DNA of 64,000 nt from Arthrobacter cupressi (GCF_900099975.1 NZ_FNEI01000008.1:1-64000); one strand, 5' to 3'. Numbered from the stretch's first letter, positions 43,039-52,534 are shown. The notes: a model not told the origin generated them from the sequence alone. Numbers and translations are program-made.

Positions 43039-43872
43039 ATGCCCGTCGTAACCATGCGCCAGCTGCTTGACAGCGGCGTCCACTTTGGACACCAGACCCG
43101 TCGTTGGAACCCGAAGATGAAGCGCTTCATCTTCACCGAGCGCAACGGCATCTACATCATCGACCTGCAGCAGTCGCTGTCCTACATCGACCGCGCCTTC
43201 GAGTTCGTCAAGGCCACCGTTGCCCACGGCGGCACCGTGCTGTTCGTCGGCACCAAGAAGCAGGCCCAGGAAGCCATCGCAGAGCAGGCCACCCGCGTTG
43301 GCCAGCCCTACGTCAACCAGCGTTGGCTGGGCGGTATGCTCACCAACTTCTCCACGGTTGCCAAGCGTATCCAGCGCATGAAGGAACTCGAAGAGATCAA
43401 CTTCGAGGACGTCGCCGGCTCCGGTTACACCAAGAAGGAACTCCTGCTCCTCAAGCGTGAACTGACCAAGCTCGAGGCCAACCTCGGCGGTATCCGCAAC
43501 CTGACCAAGGCTCCCTCGGTCCTGTGGGTTGTCGACACCAAGAAGGAACACCTCGCGGTTGACGAAGCCAAGAAGCTGAACATCCCGGTTGTTGCCATCC
43601 TGGACACCAACTGCGACCCGGACGAAGTCGACTTCCCGATCCCGGGCAACGACGACGCCATCCGCTCCGTGAACCTGCTGACCCGCGTTGTTGCCGACGC
43701 CGTTGCTGAGGGTTTGATCGCCCGTAACCAGCGCGCAACCGGCACCACGGAAGCTCCGGAAGAGCCGCTGGCTGAGTGGGAGCGCGAGCTCCTCGAAGGC
43801 AGCAAGGCCGAAGCCGCAGCTGCCGAGGAAGCACCGGCTGCCGACGCCGCCGCAGGCGAAGAAGCAAAGTAA
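43039..43872 (+). CDS. rpsB: 30S ribosomal protein S2
   Basis: A 277-residue S2 protein, beginning [27 protein letters not shown], the universal S2 signature, with [12 protein letters not shown] and [12 protein letters not shown] further on. It binds the head-body junction of the small subunit. The C-terminal Ala/Glu-rich tail of about 30 residues is usual in actinobacteria. ATG at 43039 has AAGGAG 7 bases upstream. The tsf gene follows across a hairpin. Confidence 0.98.
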   Translation: MPVVTMRQLLDSGVHFGHQTRRWNPKMKRFIFTERNGIYIIDLQQSLSYIDRAFEFVKATVAHGGTVLFVGTKKQAQEAIAEQATRVGQPYVNQRWLGGMLTNFSTVAKRIQRMKELEEINFEDVAGSGYTKKELLLLKRELTKLEANLGGIRNLTKAPSVLWVVDTKKEHLAVDEAKKLNIPVVAILDTNCDPDEVDFPIPGNDDAIRSVNLLTRVVADAVAEGLIARNQRATGTTEAPEEPLAEWERELLEGSKAEAAAAEEAPAADAAAGEEAK

Positions 43873-43913
43873 ATCCGGACTTTCCCGCAGCCCCCAAACG
43901 GCAGCGGGAGCTA

Positions 43914-43956
43914 CTGACAGGATGGCGGCCCGCCAGGCGGGCTGCCGTCCTGTCAG
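43914..43956 (+). terminator. Hairpin between rpsB and tsf
   Basis: Arms 43914-43931 and 43939-43956 pair over 18 positions with two G:T-type mismatches around a 7-base loop. No T-run follows. It may attenuate tsf expression relative to rpsB or stabilise rpsB mRNA. Confidence 0.6.
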
Positions 43957-43993
43957 TCCGTAAACACATAAATTTCTAGACAGAGGGGTTCAC

Positions 43994-44830
43994 ATGGCGA
44001 ACTACACTGCTGCAGACATCAAGGCCCTGCGCGAGCGCACCGGTGCCGGCATGATGGATGTCAAGAAGGCTCTTGACGAGGCCAACGGCGACGCCGAGAA
44101 GGCCATTGAGATCATCCGCATCAAGGGCCTCAAGGGCGCTACCAAGCGTGAAGGCCGCGCCACCGCCGAAGGCCTGGTCGCCGCCAAGGTCACCGGCAAC
44201 GTCGGCGTGATGGTCGAGGTCAACTGCGAGACCGACTTCGTCGCCAAGGCTGACAAGTTCATCCAGCTGGCCGACAAGGTCCTGGCCGTGGCCGTCGAGT
44301 CCGGCGCCGCCGACCTCGAGACCCTCCTGGCAGTCGACGTCGACGGCAAGCCGCTGTCCGAGGTCGTCGTCGAAGAAGGCGCCGTTCTCGGCGAGAAGGT
44401 TGCCGTCCGCCGCATCGCCCGCATCGAGGGCGCCACGGTTGACGCTTACCTGCACAAGACCTCCAAGGACCTCCCGGCCCAGGTCGGCGTGCTGTTCGCT
44501 GTCGACGGTGAAGGCGAAGCCGCTTCCACCGCCGCCCACGACGTCGCCGTCCACGTTGCCGCCATGGCCCCGAACTACCTCACCCGCGACGACGTCCCGG
44601 CTGAGCTGGTCGAGTCCGAGCGCCGCATCGCCGAAGAGACCGCAAAGGCCGAAGGCAAGCCCGAGGCTGCCCTGCCGAAGATCGTGGAAGGCCGCGTGAC
44701 CGGCTTCTACAAGGGTGAAGTCCTCCTGGACCAGGCATTCGCCAAGGACTCCAAGAAGACCGTTGCCCAGGTCCTCGAAGAGGCTGGCGTCAAGGCTACC
44801 GCCGTCGCACGTTTCCGCGTCGGCAACTAG
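43994..44830 (+). CDS. tsf: Translation elongation factor Ts
   Basis: The guanine-nucleotide exchange factor for EF-Tu. The 278-residue protein has the UBA-like N-terminus [22 protein letters not shown], then [21 protein letters not shown], the signature contacting EF-Tu, and the C-terminal [20 protein letters not shown] at 43994 has AGAGGGG upstream. Its operon position behind rpsB is universal. Confidence 0.98.
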   Translation: MANYTAADIKALRERTGAGMMDVKKALDEANGDAEKAIEIIRIKGLKGATKREGRATAEGLVAAKVTGNVGVMVEVNCETDFVAKADKFIQLADKVLAVAVESGAADLETLLAVDVDGKPLSEVVVEEGAVLGEKVAVRRIARIEGATVDAYLHKTSKDLPAQVGVLFAVDGEGEAASTAAHDVAVHVAAMAPNYLTRDDVPAELVESERRIAEETAKAEGKPEAALPKIVEGRVTGFYKGEVLLDQAFAKDSKKTVAQVLEEAGVKATAVARFRVGN

Positions 44831-44841
44831 TCGCACACAGC

Positions 44842-44874
44842 AAAGGGGTGGTCACTTCGGTGGCCGCCCCTTTT
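44842..44874 (+). terminator. Intrinsic terminator after tsf
   Basis: AAAGGGG and GTGGTCAC-type arms close on a cTTCGg tetraloop and end in CCCCTTTT. It separates the rpsB-tsf unit from pyrH. Confidence 0.85.
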
Positions 44875-44914
44875 GCATGCGACGGCGATCCCGCCGCATG
44901 CCCCACCGGTGCGC

Positions 44915-44942
44915 TTTCTGCCCCGGCACACAGCAAGATAAT
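44915..44942 (+). promoter_or_regulatory. Possible pyrH promoter
   Basis: TTTCTG at 44915 and GATAAT at 44937 are 16 bases apart, 31 bases before the pyrH start and just after the tsf terminator, where a new promoter is expected. Confidence 0.4.
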
Positions 44943-44972
44943 CTAGCCAGAGTCCACCAACGGGAAGGCATC

Positions 44973-45710
44973 ATGGAATCCGAGAACACAGCAAACCAGC
45001 CCGAAAAGACCAAGCGCCGCGTGCTCCTGAAGCTTTCCGGCGAGGTCTTCGGCGGCGGCAAGCTCGGTGTGGACCCGGAAACCGTCCGCGCCATCGCCAA
45101 GCAGATCGCTGCGGCCGTCTCCGAGGTGGAAGTCGCGATCGTCGTCGGCGGCGGCAACTTCTTCCGTGGTGCCGAACTTTCCCAGAGCGGCATGGACCGC
45201 TCCCGCGCCGACTACATGGGCATGCTCGGCACCGTCATGAACTGCCTGGCCCTCCAGGACTTCCTGGAACAGGCCGGGGTGGGGACCCGCGTGCAGAGCG
45301 CCATCACCATGGGCCAGGTGGCCGAGGCCTACATCCCGCGGCGCGCCATCCGCCACATGGAAAAGGGCCGCGTGGTGATCTTCGGTGCCGGCGCGGGCCT
45401 GCCCTACTTCTCTACCGACACCGTTGCCGCGCAGCGCGCCCTCGAAGTCCACGCCGACGTCGTGCTCATGGCCAAGAGCGGGGTGGACGGCGTGTACACC
45501 GCCGACCCCAAGAAGGATCCCACCGCCGAAAAGCTGGTGACCCTCAGCTACGACGACGCACTCCGCCGCGACATCCGGGTCATGGACCAGACCGCCATGA
45601 CCATGTGCAAGGACAACAAGCTCTCCATGGTGGTCTTCGGCATGGAAGGCGAAGGCAACGTCACCCGCGCGATCCTCGGCGAGAAGCTCGGAACCCTCGT
45701 CACACCGTAG
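44973..45710 (+). CDS. pyrH: Uridylate kinase (UMP kinase)
   Basis: Phosphorylates UMP to UDP with ATP. The 245-residue amino-acid-kinase-fold protein has [61 protein letters not shown] and the ATP-loop region [19 protein letters not shown] at 44973 has GGGAAGG about 6 bases upstream. It opens the second transcription unit of the rpsB region, followed by frr and cdsA. Confidence 0.97.
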   Translation: MESENTANQPEKTKRRVLLKLSGEVFGGGKLGVDPETVRAIAKQIAAAVSEVEVAIVVGGGNFFRGAELSQSGMDRSRADYMGMLGTVMNCLALQDFLEQAGVGTRVQSAITMGQVAEAYIPRRAIRHMEKGRVVIFGAGAGLPYFSTDTVAAQRALEVHADVVLMAKSGVDGVYTADPKKDPTAEKLVTLSYDDALRRDIRVMDQTAMTMCKDNKLSMVVFGMEGEGNVTRAILGEKLGTLVTP

Positions 45711-45803
45711 CAGCCGCTAGGATACTTCTAGGACCACCGCCCATTGCGGCGGACTTTTACTGTGCACCCGGTGAACGGGCGCGACTATTTCTGAGGAGAA
45801 ACC

Positions 45804-46361
45804 GTGATCGAAGAAACCTTGCTCGAAGCCGGGGAAAAGATGGACAAGGCGGTCGAGGTAGCCAAGGAGGACTTCGCGTCGGTCCGTACCGGTCGTGCCA
45901 ACCCGGCCCTCTACAGCAAGGTGATCGTGGAGTACTACGGCACGCCCACGCCGCTGCAGCAGCTGGCATCCTTCGCCGTGCCGGATGCCCGCACCATCCT
46001 GATCACCCCCTACGACAAGACCGCGCTGCGTGACATCGAGAAGGCCCTCAGCGACTCCGAGGTCGGCGCCAACCCGTCCAACGACGGCAACGTGATCCGC
46101 GTGGTCATCCCCGAGCTGACCCAGGAACGCCGCAAGGAATACGTCAAGATCGTTAAGGGCAAGGGTGAGGACGCCAAGGTCTCCATCCGCAGCATCCGAC
46201 GCAAGGCCAAGGACTCCCTGGACAAGCTCGTCAAGGACGGCGAAGCCGGCGAGGACGAGGGAGCCCGCGGCGAAAAGGAACTGGACGCCATCACCAAGGC
46301 CCACGTTGAGAGCATCGACGAACTGCTCAAGCGCAAGGAAGCCGAGCTCCTCGAGGTCTGA
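45804..46361 (+). CDS. frr: Ribosome recycling factor
   Basis: Splits post-termination ribosomes together with EF-G. The 185-residue protein is standard length and shows [33 protein letters not shown] in the hinge-facing region and the C-terminal helix [19 protein letters not shown] segment. GTG at 45804 follows GAGGAG 6 bases upstream. The stop overlaps the cdsA start by one base. Confidence 0.97.
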   Translation: MIEETLLEAGEKMDKAVEVAKEDFASVRTGRANPALYSKVIVEYYGTPTPLQQLASFAVPDARTILITPYDKTALRDIEKALSDSEVGANPSNDGNVIRVVIPELTQERRKEYVKIVKGKGEDAKVSIRSIRRKAKDSLDKLVKDGEAGEDEGARGEKELDAITKAHVESIDELLKRKEAELLEV

Positions 46362-47284
46362 TGAGCCAGGCTGAGCCAGCGCCCGCGCGCGGAACGGTCC
46401 GCGCCAGGCGGAAAATCGGCAACCCGACGCCGAAGGCGGGCCGGAACCTCCCGGCAGCCATCGGCGTCGGGCTTTTCCTGCTGGTAGTTGTCCTCGGCGG
46501 GCTCCTTTTCCTGCCTCTGGGCTTCGTACTGGTCACCACCGCGTTCGCGGCCTTGGGCGTTTGGGAGATCTTCCGGGCCCTGGACGCCAACGGCGGGACC
46601 CGGCTCCCGGTCATCCCCGTAATGACGGGGACCGTGGCCATGCCCCTGGCCGCCTACTTCGGCGGCCTGGAAAGCCTGCTGTTCGCCTTCGTGCTCAGCT
46701 GCGTTGCCGTGCTGCTGTGGCGCTCCCTGGAGAGCACCGCCGGGGCGCCGCGCAGCATCTTCGCCGGTGTGTTTACGCTCGCGTGGGTGCCTTTCCTGAT
46801 CAGCTTCGCCGTCCTCCCGCTGCACGCCACCGGGGGAGCCACGCCGGCGGGACCCTGGCCGGACGGCCAGATTCCGGCGGGCGCGTGGCAGATCGCCGTC
46901 ATGCTGCTCCTGGTGGTCTCCAATGACACCTTCGGCTATTTGGTCGGTGCCCTGTTCGGCAGGCATCCGATGGCACCGAAGATCAGCCCGAAAAAGAGCT
47001 GGGAGGGCTTCGCCGGATCCGTGGCCGGAGCCATGCTGATCGGCATCCTGGCCAGCATCTTCCTGCTGGGCCGCCCCTGGTGGGTGGGCGTCGTGCTCGC
47101 CGTCGGGATGGTCGCCGCCGCGACGGCCGGCGACCTGGCCGAGTCGATGGTCAAGCGCGAGCTTGGCGTGAAAGACATGTCCAGCATCCTGCCCGGGCAC
47201 GGCGGCGTGATGGACCGCCTGGATTCAATCGTTTTCGCCGCACCCGTGGCTTTCATTCTTTTCGCGCTGCTGAGCGGCGCCTGA
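46361..47284 (+). CDS. cdsA: Phosphatidate cytidylyltransferase
   Basis: Makes CDP-diacylglycerol from phosphatidate and CTP in the membrane. The 307-residue protein has about eight helices, VVSNDTFGYLVGALFGRHPMAPKISPKKSWEGFAGS-type catalytic region, and the C-terminal signature LGVKDMSSILPGHGGVMDRLDS. The N-terminal 30 residues are basic and cytosolic. ATG at 46361 overlaps the frr stop. Its product feeds the phosphatidyltransferase type encoded at 37724. Confidence 0.96.
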   Translation: MSQAEPAPARGTVRARRKIGNPTPKAGRNLPAAIGVGLFLLVVVLGGLLFLPLGFVLVTTAFAALGVWEIFRALDANGGTRLPVIPVMTGTVAMPLAAYFGGLESLLFAFVLSCVAVLLWRSLESTAGAPRSIFAGVFTLAWVPFLISFAVLPLHATGGATPAGPWPDGQIPAGAWQIAVMLLLVVSNDTFGYLVGALFGRHPMAPKISPKKSWEGFAGSVAGAMLIGILASIFLLGRPWWVGVVLAVGMVAAATAGDLAESMVKRELGVKDMSSILPGHGGVMDRLDSIVFAAPVAFILFALLSGA

Positions 47285-47305
47285 CAACACTCCGGAGGGA
47301 CAACA

Positions 47306-47890
47306 GTGGCAATCGATGTTCGTCGGCAGATTCCCGCGGCCTTCGAGCGCGTGGAACGCAACAAGTACGGCTACAACGCCAAGCAGGTGGACCAGTTCTT
47401 CCAGCGCGCACGGGTGTCCTTCGAGGACCCGGCCGAAGCCCGCGTGAAAACGGGCAGCAGCGACGTCCGCGGCGTATCGTTCGATCCCGTGAAGGGCGGA
47501 TACGACGCGGCGGTGGTTGACGCCGCCCTGGACCGCCTGGAAGACGCCTTTGCCCGCCGTGAACGCGACGAACTCATCGAGGCCCAAGGCGAGGAAGCCT
47601 GGCTGCGCCAGATCGGCAAGCTCTCCGGCGTGCTCCGCGCCCGGCTGCACCGCCCGGCCGGCCAGCGTTTCCGCCGGCCGGAAAAGAAGCGCGTCCGCAG
47701 CTACGACGTTGCCGACGTCGACGCGTTGTGCGACCGGCTGATCGGTTACCTCGAACAGGACCAGCCGCTGAGCGTGGACAGCGTCCGCCGGGCCGTCTTC
47801 GGCGCCGCGAAGGGTCCTGACGGCTACGACGAAGCCCAGGTCGACGCCTTCCTGGACCGTGTTGTCGAACTCATGGCCGCGATCGACTAG
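47306..47890 (+). CDS. DivIVA-domain repeat protein
   Basis: A 194-residue protein built from four copies of a short DivI1A-like motif, YxxxxVD: YNAKQVD at 23, YDAAVVD at 66, YDVADVD at 133 and YDEAQVD at 174, most followed by an amphipathic helix such as AFLDRVVELM. True DivIVA has one such motif followed by a long coiled coil, which is missing here. The pattern matches the DivIVA-domain repeat family of actinobacteria, of unknown function, perhaps at the cell pole or septum. GTG at 47306, 21 bases after cdsA. Confidence 0.85.
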   Translation: MAIDVRRQIPAAFERVERNKYGYNAKQVDQFFQRARVSFEDPAEARVKTGSSDVRGVSFDPVKGGYDAAVVDAALDRLEDAFARRERDELIEAQGEEAWLRQIGKLSGVLRARLHRPAGQRFRRPEKKRVRSYDVADVDALCDRLIGYLEQDQPLSVDSVRRAVFGAAKGPDGYDEAQVDAFLDRVVELMAAID

Positions 47891-47911
47891 CTTCTTCCGC
47901 CGCCGGGCGCG

Positions 47912-48604
47912 CTATTCGGTGGGGGAGATCGGGGTGAAGCTCCGCCACGTACTCTTGTACCTCTTGAACCCCTCCGCCAGCGACCACGCGACGAAGGCCA
48001 GTCCTCCGGCCGCCGCCAGCGGCACCGCCACCGCCGGGTGCGTGCCCGGCAGCACCAGCACCGTTCCCAGGAGCAGGGCGATGAGGCCGGCGTTGACCGC
48101 CACGATGAACGTCATGCTGCTCCCGGCGACGTGACGGAACGTCGTGTCTGTTCCGAGGAACGAATACGTCTGGTCCGATCCCGCCTGGTCGTCGTGATGG
48201 CTTGCCATCAGGTAGGGAGCCAGGCCGGGGTCGAGTGCGACGTACGCCGCCCGGAGCCTGTTCATCGCGATGACGTACATCAGGTCCTCCATGCCCACGT
48301 TCATCACCCGGATCTGCGTGAGCAGGCCGATCGCCAGGTCAAGGCACAACACCACGATCCCGAACATGACGAAGGTGTCGGAGAACCTCGTTGCCTGGCC
48401 TACGAGGGCGGCGCTGAGCAGGCTCGCCGAGGTGAAGGTGAGGAACATGCTGATCCGCGTCAGCACCTCGCCCTGCGTGGTGCTCCGGGAAGCGAGAAGG
48501 CTCCAGTGCTCGGTGGCGAGGAGCTGTGCCCGCACCGCGGGTGGGGTGCCGGACGGCGGCACCTCCGGGGCGCCGTCGGGCAGGGTGTTGTCCATGCCGG
48601 ACAT
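47912..48604 (-). CDS. Hypothetical four-helix membrane protein
   Basis: A membrane protein of about 230 residues with two pairs of helices (MFLTFTSASLLSAALVG; FVMFGIVVLCLDLAIGLLT; MTFIVAVNAGLIALLLGTVL; AVAVPLAAAGGLAFVAWSL). Between the pairs is a cytosolic stretch with NVGMEDLMYVIAMNRLRAAYV. No family is recognised. ATG at 48604 is used with a GGAAGGTGG upstream; GTG at 48619 and ATG at 48595 are alternatives. It is convergent with the DivIVA-repeat gene. Confidence 0.65.
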   Translation of the reverse strand: MSGMDNTLPDGAPEVPPSGTPPAVRAQLLATEHWSLLASRSTTQGEVLTRISMFLTFTSASLLSAALVGQATRFSDTFVMFGIVVLCLDLAIGLLTQIRVMNVGMEDLMYVIAMNRLRAAYVALDPGLAPYLMASHHDDQAGSDQTYSFLGTDTTFRHVAGSSMTFIVAVNAGLIALLLGTVLVLPGTHPAVAVPLAAAGGLAFVAWSLAEGFKRYKSTWRSFTPISPTE

Positions 48605-48655
48605 GCCGCTATTGTCCACCTTCCGCTGCCCGCACGCGAGAGGAACAGCTGTGGT

Positions 48656-50119
48656 TCAGCGTTCGTTGGCGAGCGGCCGCTCCGGCACGTGCAGCCGGGT
48701 CATCACCCGGGTGACCGTCCCGGGGATGCGCTGCTTGGTGGCGCGGGAGACCAGCACCATCACGGCGAACGCGGCCGGCACGGTCCACGCGGCGGGCTGC
48801 GCCAGCCAGGCCGGCGCGGTGCCGGCGCCCAGCAACGTTCCGGCCACCATGGCGCCGCCGCACAGCACGGCGCCGGTGAGCATCCCGGCGATCGCCCCGG
48901 CGTCGCTCAGGCCTCGCCACCAGATGCCCAGCAGGAGCACCGGGCAGATGGTCGACGCGGTGAAGGCGAACACCAGCCCCACGCTGCCGGCCAGGCCCAG
49001 CGAGTCGGTCGCCAGGGCGAACGCCAGGGGCACGACGGCGGCCAGCAGTGCCGCGATGCGGAAGCCCCGCACGCTGCCGCCCAGCAGGTCCTGGCTGATC
49101 ACGCCGGCCAGCGACACCACGAGTCCGGAGGTCGTCGACAGGAACGCCGCGAAGGCGCCCGCCACCACCAGTGCCGAGAGCGCGTCCCCGGCGGGGCCGC
49201 CCACCAGTTCGCCCGGCAGCAACAGCACGAGGGCATCGGAGCGTCCGTCGCGGGCCAGGCCGGGGGCGTACATGCGGCCCAGCAACCCGGCGGCGGTGGG
49301 AAACAGATAGAAGACGGACAGCAGCCCCAGCACGATCAGGGTGGTGCGGCGTGCCGAACGGCCGTCCGGATTCGTGTAGAAGCGCACCAGCACGTGCGGC
49401 AGGCCCAGGGTGCCGAAGAGCAGGGCCACCAGGAGCGACACCGTCTGGTATCCGCCGGCCGCGGGAAGCCCGGTGGGATTGACGGACTCCGGGGCCGGCA
49501 CGGCCGAACCGCCGCTTTGGTGCAGCAGCACGAAGACCACCGGAACTGCGAGGGCGGTGAGCTTGAGCCAGTATTGGAACGCCTGGACGAAGGTGATGGA
49601 CCGCATGCCGCCGGCAGCCACGGACAGGTAGACCACCAGGACCACTGCCAGCGCGCCGACCCAGGACGGCAGGCCCGTGCTGATCCGGATGGTGAGCCCC
49701 GCCCCGTGCAGCTGCGGCACGATGTACAGCCAGCCGACGGCGACCACCACCAGGCTGGTTACCCGCCGCACGGCCGTGGATTCCAGCCGGGCTTCGGTGA
49801 AGTCCGGGATCGTATAGGCCCCGGAACGGCGCAGGGGAGCGGCCACGAACAGGAGCAGCATCAAGTACCCGGCGGTGTAACCCACCGGGAACCACAGGGC
49901 ATCGGTCCCGGAGAGCAGGATGAGGCCAGCGACGCCGAGGAAGCTGGCCGCGGAGAGGTACTCGCCGCCGATCGCGGAGGCGTTCCACCAGGGCGGGACG
50001 GTCCGGGAGGCCACATAGAAGTCGCCGGTGGTGCGCGAAATCCGCAGCCCGTAGAAGCCGATCACCGCCGTCGCGAGCACTACCAGCAGGAAGGCGGCCA
50101 GTCCGACCGGGGAATTCAC
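48656..50119 (-). CDS. Sodium:solute symporter (ActP-like)
   Basis: A 487-residue solute:sodium symporter with about 13 helices. DFYVASRTVPPWWNASAIGGEYLSAASFLG is the helix 1-2 region with the sodium-site Ser/Ala pattern, and LGLPHVLVRFYTNPDGRSAR is typical of cation-acetate (ActP) transporters. Likely substrates are acetate or other short monocarboxylates. ATG at 50119 overlaps the stop of the small membrane protein gene by four bases. It ends the four-gene run that begins with the sensor kinase. Confidence 0.85.
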   Translation of the reverse strand: MNSPVGLAAFLLVVLATAVIGFYGLRISRTTGDFYVASRTVPPWWNASAIGGEYLSAASFLGVAGLILLSGTDALWFPVGYTAGYLMLLLFVAAPLRRSGAYTIPDFTEARLESTAVRRVTSLVVVAVGWLYIVPQLHGAGLTIRISTGLPSWVGALAVVLVVYLSVAAGGMRSITFVQAFQYWLKLTALAVPVVFVLLHQSGGSAVPAPESVNPTGLPAAGGYQTVSLLVALLFGTLGLPHVLVRFYTNPDGRSARRTTLIVLGLLSVFYLFPTAAGLLGRMYAPGLARDGRSDALVLLLPGELVGGPAGDALSALVVAGAFAAFLSTTSGLVVSLAGVISQDLLGGSVRGFRIAALLAAVVPLAFALATDSLGLAGSVGLVFAFTASTICPVLLLGIWWRGLSDAGAIAGMLTGAVLCGGAMVAGTLLGAGTAPAWLAQPAAWTVPAAFAVMVLVSRATKQRIPGTVTRVMTRLHVPERPLANER

Positions 50120-50487
50120 CGCTCGTCCACCAGGTCCCGGTAGCGGGCCTCGTTCCGGGCCGCGGAGCGGTTGTAGAGCCAGGCGGCCAGTCCGATCACC
50201 GGATACAGGCCCGCGCCCAGGAGCAGCCAGTTCACGGGAACGCCCAGGAGCCGCAGGCCGGCCAGGTCCGGCACCAGGGCCACCATCAGCCCGCTGGCGG
50301 CAAGCACCAGCAGGAAGCCGGCCGCCACCACCACCGCCAGACGCAGCTGGGAGCGGATCAGGGAGCGGACGTACAGCCGCCCGACCTCGGAATCCACGGC
50401 GGCGTCGCGGTTTTGGGAACCGCCGGGTGGCAGGCCGGCAGGACGCCGTCCGGCCGATTGCGGCGCGGTGACCCGGACCCTGGTCAT
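50116..50487 (-). CDS. Small membrane protein, symporter partner
   Basis: A 123-residue protein with two hydrophobic helices (LAVVVAAGFLLVLAASGLMVAL and VPVNWLLLGAGLYPVIGLAAWLY) and a C-terminal NRSAARNEARYRDLVDER. The two-helix plan and position directly before the symporter parallel the DUF485 partner of ActP, but the sequence is diverged. ATG at 50487 overlaps the response-regulator stop by four bases, and its own stop overlaps the symporter start, so all three are translationally coupled. Confidence 0.7.
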   Translation of the reverse strand: MTRVRVTAPQSAGRRPAGLPPGGSQNRDAAVDSEVGRLYVRSLIRSQLRLAVVVAAGFLLVLAASGLMVALVPDLAGLRLLGVPVNWLLLGAGLYPVIGLAAWLYNRSAARNEARYRDLVDER

Positions 50488-51203
50488 CCCTGCGGCCGTA
50501 TCCGGGTGGTTCCGAGCTTGTCCCGCACCGAAGGCAGGTGCCTGCGGCTGATGGGTAGTTCGGCGCCGGCCACTGTGACGCTCGGGTGCGCCGCGCCGAG
50601 TTTCAGGTGCCCCACATGGTTCAGGGAGATCAGGTACGAGCGGTGGATGCGGATGAATCCGGCCTCCGCCCACTGCTGTTCGAGGTCGCTCAGCGGGACG
50701 CGGATCAGGTAGCTGGCCTCCGCCGTGTGCAGCCGGGCGTAGTCGCCCTGGGCCTGGACGTAGCTGACGTCGTCGCGGCGGATCATCCGGGTGGTGCCGC
50801 CCTGGTCCACGGTAATCATCTCGGGCGCCGGGCCGCCGTCCCGGATCAGTTCGCTGACCCGGCCCAGGGACCGGGCGAGCCTTTCGGCGCGCACCGGCTT
50901 GAGCAAGTAGTCGACGGCGGCGAGTTCGAACGCCTCCAACGCGCAGTCCTCGTCCGCGGTGACGAAGACGACGGCGGGCGGCACGGGAATCCGCGCGATC
51001 GCCCGCGCGATGTCCAGCCCCGAAAGCGCCGGCATGTGGATGTCCAGGAACGCGACGTCCACGGATTCGTTCGCCAGGACCCGCAGGGCCTCCGTTCCGG
51101 ACGATGCCCGGTGGATGGCGCCCACGCGCTCATCCCGGCCCAGCAGGAAGGCGAGTTCTTCGACGGCGGGCAGCTCGTCGTCGGCGACGAGGACGTTGAT
51201 CAT
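50484..51203 (-). CDS. LytTR-family response regulator
   Basis: A 239-residue regulator. The receiver domain has the acidic pair DDE at 8-10, phospho-acceptor Asp near 54 in AFLDIHMP, and the conserved Lys in YLLKPV. The C-terminal LytTR DNA-binding domain has RMIRRDDVSYVQAQGDYARLH and FIRIHRSYLISLNHV, both family hallmarks. It pairs with the kinase 29 bases upstream. The symporters on both sides are its probable targets. Confidence 0.92.
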   Translation of the reverse strand: MINVLVADDELPAVEELAFLLGRDERVGAIHRASSGTEALRVLANESVDVAFLDIHMPALSGLDIARAIARIPVPPAVVFVTADEDCALEAFELAAVDYLLKPVRAERLARSLGRVSELIRDGGPAPEMITVDQGGTTRMIRRDDVSYVQAQGDYARLHTAEASYLIRVPLSDLEQQWAEAGFIRIHRSYLISLNHVGHLKLGAAHPSVTVAGAELPISRRHLPSVRDKLGTTRIRPQG

Positions 51204-51232
51204 GACAGCAGCTTAACCTCCGGCGCCGGTCC

Positions 51233-52399
51233 TCAGGCATCGTGCCTGGGCTGGGACTTGGGCACCCGGAGGGTGATCAGGGTGCCTTCGCCGGGTGCCG
51301 TCTCGATGACCAGGCCGTAGTCGTCCCCGTAAACCTGCCGCAGCCGGGCATCGACGTTGCGCAGCCCGACGTGCTCGCCGTCGGCGTGGCCGGCCAGGAC
51401 GGAGCGGAGGATTTCCGGATCCATCCCCACGCCGTCGTCCTCGACCGTCACCTCGGCGTCCGCCCCCGAATCGTACGCGCGGATGGTGATGTGGCCGGGG
51501 CCCTCCTTGGCCTCCAGGCCGTGGCGCACCGCGTTCTCCACCAGCGGCTGCAGGCTGAGGAACGGAATCACGGTGCTCAGCACTTCCGGGGCGATCTGCA
51601 GGCTCACCTGGACGCGGTCGCCGAAGCGGGCCCGCTCGAGGAGCAGGTAGCGGTCGATGCTGCGCAACTCCTCGGCCAGGGTGGTGAAGTCCCCATGGCG
51701 CCGGAAGGAGTAGCGGGTGAAGTCGGCGAACTCCACCACCAGTTCGCGGGCCCTGGCCGGATCCGTGTTGATGAAGGAGGCGATCGCGTTGAGCGAGTTG
51801 TAGATGAAATGCGGGCTGATCTGGGCGCGCAGCGCACGAACCTCGGCCTCCATCAGGAGGGTGCGTGACGCGTCCAGTTCGGCCAGCTCCACCTGGGTGG
51901 CGACCCAGCCGGCAAGTTCCCCGGTGGCCCGGACCAGGCCCGCCCCGGCGTGCGGCGCGAACGCGGCGACGCAGCCGGCCACCCGGTTGTCCGCCCGGAT
52001 CGGCGCGATGACGGCTTTCAGGGAGGAGGCGGTTTCGAGGACGGCGGTGCGCCCGTCGGCGAGCACCGGTGCCGCAAGGGCCATCAAGTGCGGCTTCAGC
52101 TCCTCGGCCACGCCGTCCCAGGCCAGCACCGTGTCCAGGTCGGTGATGGCGAGGGCGTCGCAGCCCAGCAGCAGCCGCAACTGTTTGCTCGCCTTGGCCG
52201 CGCCCGCCGGCTGCAACCCGGTGCGCAGATGGGCGCCGGCGCGGGAGGCCGCGTGCAGGGTCTTGTAGATGGCCCGCTCGGATTCCGTGCCGAGGTCCCG
52301 GAAGGAACGGATCACCATCAGCCCCGCGCCGACGGCGGCCGCCACCGCCAGGACGATGACGGCGATCGCCGAGGCGGTCAGGAGCGGGGAATCGGGCAT
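51233..52399 (-). CDS. LytS-type sensor histidine kinase
   Basis: A 388-residue kinase of the His_kinase/LytS class. One N-terminal membrane helix (LLTASAIAVIVLAVAAAVGAGLMVI) is followed by a GAF-like sensor region (about 60-180). The kinase core has the phospho-His in LRAQISPHFIYNSLNAIASF, the N-box in LQPLVENAVRHGLE, and the ATP lid DDGVGM with HVGLRNVDARLRQVYG. Unlike LytS/BtsS it lacks the multi-helix 5TM-LYT sensor, so the signal may be cytosolic. ATG at 52399 lacks a clear Shine-Dalgarno. Confidence 0.88.
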   Translation of the reverse strand: MPDSPLLTASAIAVIVLAVAAAVGAGLMVIRSFRDLGTESERAIYKTLHAASRAGAHLRTGLQPAGAAKASKQLRLLLGCDALAITDLDTVLAWDGVAEELKPHLMALAAPVLADGRTAVLETASSLKAVIAPIRADNRVAGCVAAFAPHAGAGLVRATGELAGWVATQVELAELDASRTLLMEAEVRALRAQISPHFIYNSLNAIASFINTDPARARELVVEFADFTRYSFRRHGDFTTLAEELRSIDRYLLLERARFGDRVQVSLQIAPEVLSTVIPFLSLQPLVENAVRHGLEAKEGPGHITIRAYDSGADAEVTVEDDGVGMDPEILRSVLAGHADGEHVGLRNVDARLRQVYGDDYGLVIETAPGEGTLITLRVPKSQPRHDA

Positions 52400-52518
52400 G
52401 GAGCAAGAGTAGCGAACAGCCCGGAACGGCTCCCCGGGCTGCCGCTCACCGCACCGACAGGTCCGCTGGGCGACGCCGGGGCCCGCAACTCTGGAAGCCC
52501 GGCACCCGTGCGTTGAAT

Positions 52519-52534
52519 AGTGATTCCCATCACA
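52519..52534. promoter_or_regulatory. CRP/GlxR-type site candidate
   Basis: AGTGATTCCCATCACA fits the CRP-family consensus TGTGA-N6-TCACA with one mismatch. It lies between the divergent kinase and the DUF485-symporter genes, 50 bases before the latter. Acetate transport genes in actinobacteria are often under GlxR-like control, which supports the call. Confidence 0.5.
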
